In this document: in pieces, positions 34,020-36,347 of the stretch
Position numbering within the stretch: position 1 is the first letter of the stretch
Layout: the number at the start of each line of letters is the position of its first letter
NCBI GenBank assembly: GCA_002706085.1
Contig: PAJO01000043.1
Coordinates: 1-36,347 of the forward strand
Length of the DNA: 36,347 nt
From: Alcanivoracaceae bacterium
Lineage (GTDB): Bacteria > Pseudomonadota > Gammaproteobacteria > Pseudomonadales > Alcanivoracaceae
Direction: 5' to 3'
Notes under the pieces: generated by a model
Told to the model about the DNA's origin: nothing
The model's database searches: none
Seen by the model: only the letters and a program-made list of their open reading frames with translations
Program-made: the position numbers and the translations under genes

Positions 34020-34141
34020 GCTGCCTCCTGATTGCGGGAAAGGTGACGAGTGTGACCATTTTGCCCGCTCAAGGTTGCAAAATGAATGCCGACCAAGGTC
34101 GCAGGGCGCTCGGAGAAAGCGGGGGCCAGTGTTGTGAGCGG

Positions 34142-34588
34142 CTATATATGTGGGCCGGGACCCTTTTCGGATAGCTCGTCACAGGGGTTGCGCAGTCGGC
34201 AGGCCTTGATGGAAAGACAGCCACAACCAATGCACTGATCCAGCTGGTGACGCAGGACGGTCAGATCATTGATGCGCTCATCCAGCTGCACGCGCCAGCG
34301 GGCGGACAGCCGTTTCCAGTCCCGGGCAGTGGGTGTTCTGCCATCGGGGAGTTCGCTCAGGGCCCCGGCGATTTCTGCCAGTGGAATGCCAATGCGTTGT
34401 GCCACCTTGATCACCGCCACCCGGCGCAAGACGTCCCGATGGTAGCGCCGCTGGTTGCCGGCACTGCGCTGGCTTTGAATCAGGCCTTTGGTTTCGTAGA
34501 AGTGCAGGGCAGACACCGCCACGCCACTGCGTTCCGCGACTTCGCCTACGGTAAGTGCCTTGCCGTGATCTTCCGGATTGATACGCAT
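34142..34588 (-). CDS. soxR: Redox-sensitive activator SoxR
   Basis: A 148-residue MerR-family regulator. The N-terminal winged HTH ([25 protein letters not shown]) is at about 12-36. The [2Fe-2S] cluster cysteines are at 119, 122, 124 and 130 in [12 protein letters not shown], the same numbers as in E. coli SoxR. It senses redox-active compounds and activates promoters with a SoxR box; one lies just upstream at 34623-34640. The ATG at 34586-34588 is the natural start. Confidence 0.95.
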   Translation of the reverse strand: MRINPEDHGKALTVGEVAERSGVAVSALHFYETKGLIQSQRSAGNQRRYHRDVLRRVAVIKVAQRIGIPLAEIAGALSELPDGRTPTARDWKRLSARWRVQLDERINDLTVLRHQLDQCIGCGCLSIKACRLRNPCDELSEKGPGPHI

Positions 34589-34613
34589 AGTCTGGTCTCC
34601 GGGCCATACTGTT

Positions 34614-34649
34614 CGCGTAAGACCTCAATGAATATTGAGGTTTTACGCG
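34614..34649. promoter_or_regulatory. SoxR box inside a 36-bp palindrome
   Basis: CCTCAATGAATATTGAGG (34623-34640) closely matches the SoxR operator consensus CCTCAAGTTAACTTGAGG. The symmetry continues outwards to CGCGTAA (34614-34620) and TTACGCG (34643-34649), so 15 of 18 pairs or so are complementary. The site is 26 bases upstream of soxR and 116 upstream of the PqaA-like gene, so it could serve both. Confidence 0.88.
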
Positions 34650-34765
34650 GGTGTCCGGAAGGATGCAAGGCTCCCGGTCGTTGCGCAAACCGCGATGGCG
34701 GCGCATCCCGTTGTGGGAGATTGGTGTAGGGTACGGGCGGGCAAACAGGAGGCCGGGGTAACGCA

Positions 34766-36166
34766 ATGAAATGGATGATGGCAGTGTGGTTGGTGATGGC
34801 CCTGCCGATGGAGGTATCAGGCAAGCCGGCGGCACCGGTCGACTGGCAGCATTACCACAGCAAGGATGGCTGGTGGGTGGACCACCATTTTCTGCTCGTA
34901 GAGTCCCAGCAGTGGTTGACGCCATCGCAGGTGGATCAGCCGGCGTGGCAGCATGAGGTCTCGATTTCCGTGCCGTGGTCTGCCGCTTGTCCCGGCCGCG
35001 AACGGGACGACCACACAGCGCTGGTGATCATCAGTGGTGGTGACCGGCCCGGAGCGGTGCTGCGGGAATCGCCCGGCAGCTTGTCCACGGCATTGGCGCT
35101 GATCTTCTGCCGGCCGGTGGTCGAGATACGCCAGGTGCCGAATCAGCCGTTGGTCTTCAGTGCCGATGCCACGGCGACCCCCCGCCGCGAAGACAGCCTG
35201 CTGGCCTGGACCATGGATCGCGCCGCGCGAGTGGGCGATATGGCGCCTGTCCAGCACGCCATGGTCACAGCGGTGCGACGCTCTCTGGATGCGGTGCAGG
35301 CCTTCAGTGCGCAGCAGCCGGGGCTCGAGCCGGTAGTGGATTTTGCCCTGCTGGGGTCATCCAAACGCGGCTGGACCGCCTGGCTGGTGGCCGCCGAGGA
35401 CCCGCGTATTCGCGCGCTGGTGCCGGTCTCCATCGATATGCTCAACCTGGCGAAGCAGTTCGATCATCAGCATCGCGCTTACGGTGAATACACCCCGGCA
35501 TTACGCGCCTTCAGTGAGCAGGGCATTGATTGCCTGATCCGGACAGGGCCCGGCAAGGCCATGTTGGCAACGGTGGATCCTTATGCGTTACGGGATCGAT
35601 TGTCCTTGCCAAAGCTGGTGATCAACGCGTCCGGGGACGCCTACTTTGTCAGCGACAGCAGCCAGTTTTATTTTGCCGACATGGGGCCGAATCGCTGGCT
35701 GCGCTATACCCCCAATAGCGGTCATCGCCAGGGTGATAGCCTCGACCGGGTGGTGCGACTCAGTCAGGTGGCCAACTGGCTGGACGTTATTCTGGAGGGG
35801 CGAACGCCCCCCAATGTGAGCGCACAGCTGGAGAACCAGCAGTGGGTCATCACCCCGTCAGAACCGCCGCGATCCATGCTGCTGTGGCAGGCGGTGAACC
35901 CCTCCGCAAGGGATTTTCGCCAGCAGAGTATCGGCAATGGCTGGCGCGCCACTGAGCTGGATGCGGATGGTGACGGGCGTTACCGGGTTGACCTGCCTGA
36001 CCCGGACAAGGGCTACCAGGCCTGGTTTGTCGAGGCGCGTTTTGGTGGTTGGCTGGCAATCAACCAGCAGGTGGTGACCACCGATATTCAGGTCAGGCCT
36101 CAGGCCTTGCCTTATCCTCCACGCGAGTGTGATTCGCACCGCGCTGACTGGGGAACCTCTGATTAA
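34766..36166 (+). CDS. PhoPQ-activated pathogenicity-related (PqaA-like) secreted protein
   Basis: A 466-residue exported protein with a short signal peptide (to about residue 19). It matches the PhoPQ-activated pathogenicity-related family (PF10142), an alpha/beta-hydrolase type. The likely catalytic set is Ser199 in GSSKRGW, Asp291 in GDAYF and His320 in NSGH; IDMLN and VDPYALRDRLSLPKLVINASGD are family signatures. Substrate unknown. The last six residues and the TAA stop lie inside the insertion-sequence-like repeat at 36148, so the native C-terminus may have been replaced. Divergent from soxR across the SoxR box. Confidence 0.88.
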   Translation: MKWMMAVWLVMALPMEVSGKPAAPVDWQHYHSKDGWWVDHHFLLVESQQWLTPSQVDQPAWQHEVSISVPWSAACPGRERDDHTALVIISGGDRPGAVLRESPGSLSTALALIFCRPVVEIRQVPNQPLVFSADATATPRREDSLLAWTMDRAARVGDMAPVQHAMVTAVRRSLDAVQAFSAQQPGLEPVVDFALLGSSKRGWTAWLVAAEDPRIRALVPVSIDMLNLAKQFDHQHRAYGEYTPALRAFSEQGIDCLIRTGPGKAMLATVDPYALRDRLSLPKLVINASGDAYFVSDSSQFYFADMGPNRWLRYTPNSGHRQGDSLDRVVRLSQVANWLDVILEGRTPPNVSAQLENQQWVITPSEPPRSMLLWQAVNPSARDFRQQSIGNGWRATELDADGDGRYRVDLPDPDKGYQAWFVEARFGGWLAINQQVVTTDIQVRPQALPYPPRECDSHRADWGTSD

Positions 36167-36347
36167 CGTCTTGCATGCTCAGCGTGACCTGAAGCGTTCA
36201 GCTGTTGTGTTTTGTCGCAACGGGCAGGGTGGTTCCCTTTCCTGGCGACAAAGCGCAGCAGATGGGCGCTTCAGGTCGCGCCCTTCGGGTCTTCCAGGCT
36301 GGCCCGCACTCGTTGTTGCGCTTCCTTCGAAGGTGAAGAGCCGATGG
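36148..36347 (+). mobile_element. Insertion-sequence-like end, partial (right)
   Basis: The first 118 bases are an inverted copy of window positions 1-118. Reading inward it starts CTGGGGAACCTCTGATTAA and runs off the right edge. On the minus strand, 36266-36347 is open and could be the end of a transposase (ending in a TGA near 36269), but it is too short to assign. Confidence 0.55.

Overview
The window is about 36.3 kb of gene-dense, GC-rich chromosome from a gammaproteobacterium. An Alcanivorax-like marine hydrocarbon degrader (Oceanospirillales) is the best guess. This rests on the mix of a cytochrome P450, two Baeyer-Villiger-type flavin monooxygenases, several SDRs and di-iron proteins with typical gammaproteobacterial housekeeping genes (hemH, soxR, YbiT-type ABC-F, YjbQ, YcbL-like hydrolase). 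The genus is inference; there is no rRNA or tRNA here to test it.

Layout. (1) 0.1-5.6 kb: DUF523 protein, D-2-hydroxyacid dehydrogenase, SDR, YjbQ, a YccT-like lipoprotein, a small membrane protein, a lipoprotein that is essentially one Kunitz/BPTI domain, and an outer-membrane barrel. (2) 5.8-9.5 kb: a mini-MscS, a metallo-beta-lactamase hydrolase, a full-length MscS and a P450. (3) 9.6-16.6 kb: moaB-moeA, a PhnA-like protein, then the late cobalamin genes cobU, cobC (phosphatase), cobT, cbiB and cobD, with cobS absent. (4) 16.6-18.2 kb: nitronate monooxygenase and a DUF4282 membrane protein. (5) 18.5-26.6 kb: the most unusual region, two parallel modules each holding a putative di-iron protein, an SDR and a BVMO, arranged around a TetR repressor gene. 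Both module promoters carry the same operator-like sequence between -35 and -10. (6) 26.7-36.2 kb: a large choice-of-anchor-I-type lipoprotein, DUF1244, YbiT ABC-F, a thioesterase, hemH, NAD-type isocitrate dehydrogenase, soxR with a textbook SoxR box, and a PhoPQ-activated (PqaA-like) secreted protein.

How the genes may work together. The two TetR-linked modules look like an inducible oxidation route in which a di-iron enzyme hydroxylates, an SDR makes the ketone and a BVMO inserts oxygen to give an ester. The order of steps and the substrate are inference. The P450 may feed the same chemistry but has its own promoter region.

Non-coding structure is rich. Most convergent gene junctions hold a large imperfect palindrome. 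Four are REPIN-like elements with GTAG heads and about 26-bp inverted arms, and one has a nested 60-bp insertion. A compact branched structure fills the cobT/cbiB gap. The two ends of the window are a 118-bp inverted repeat of each other, looking like ends of two insertion-sequence copies; each supplies the stop codon of the adjoining gene.
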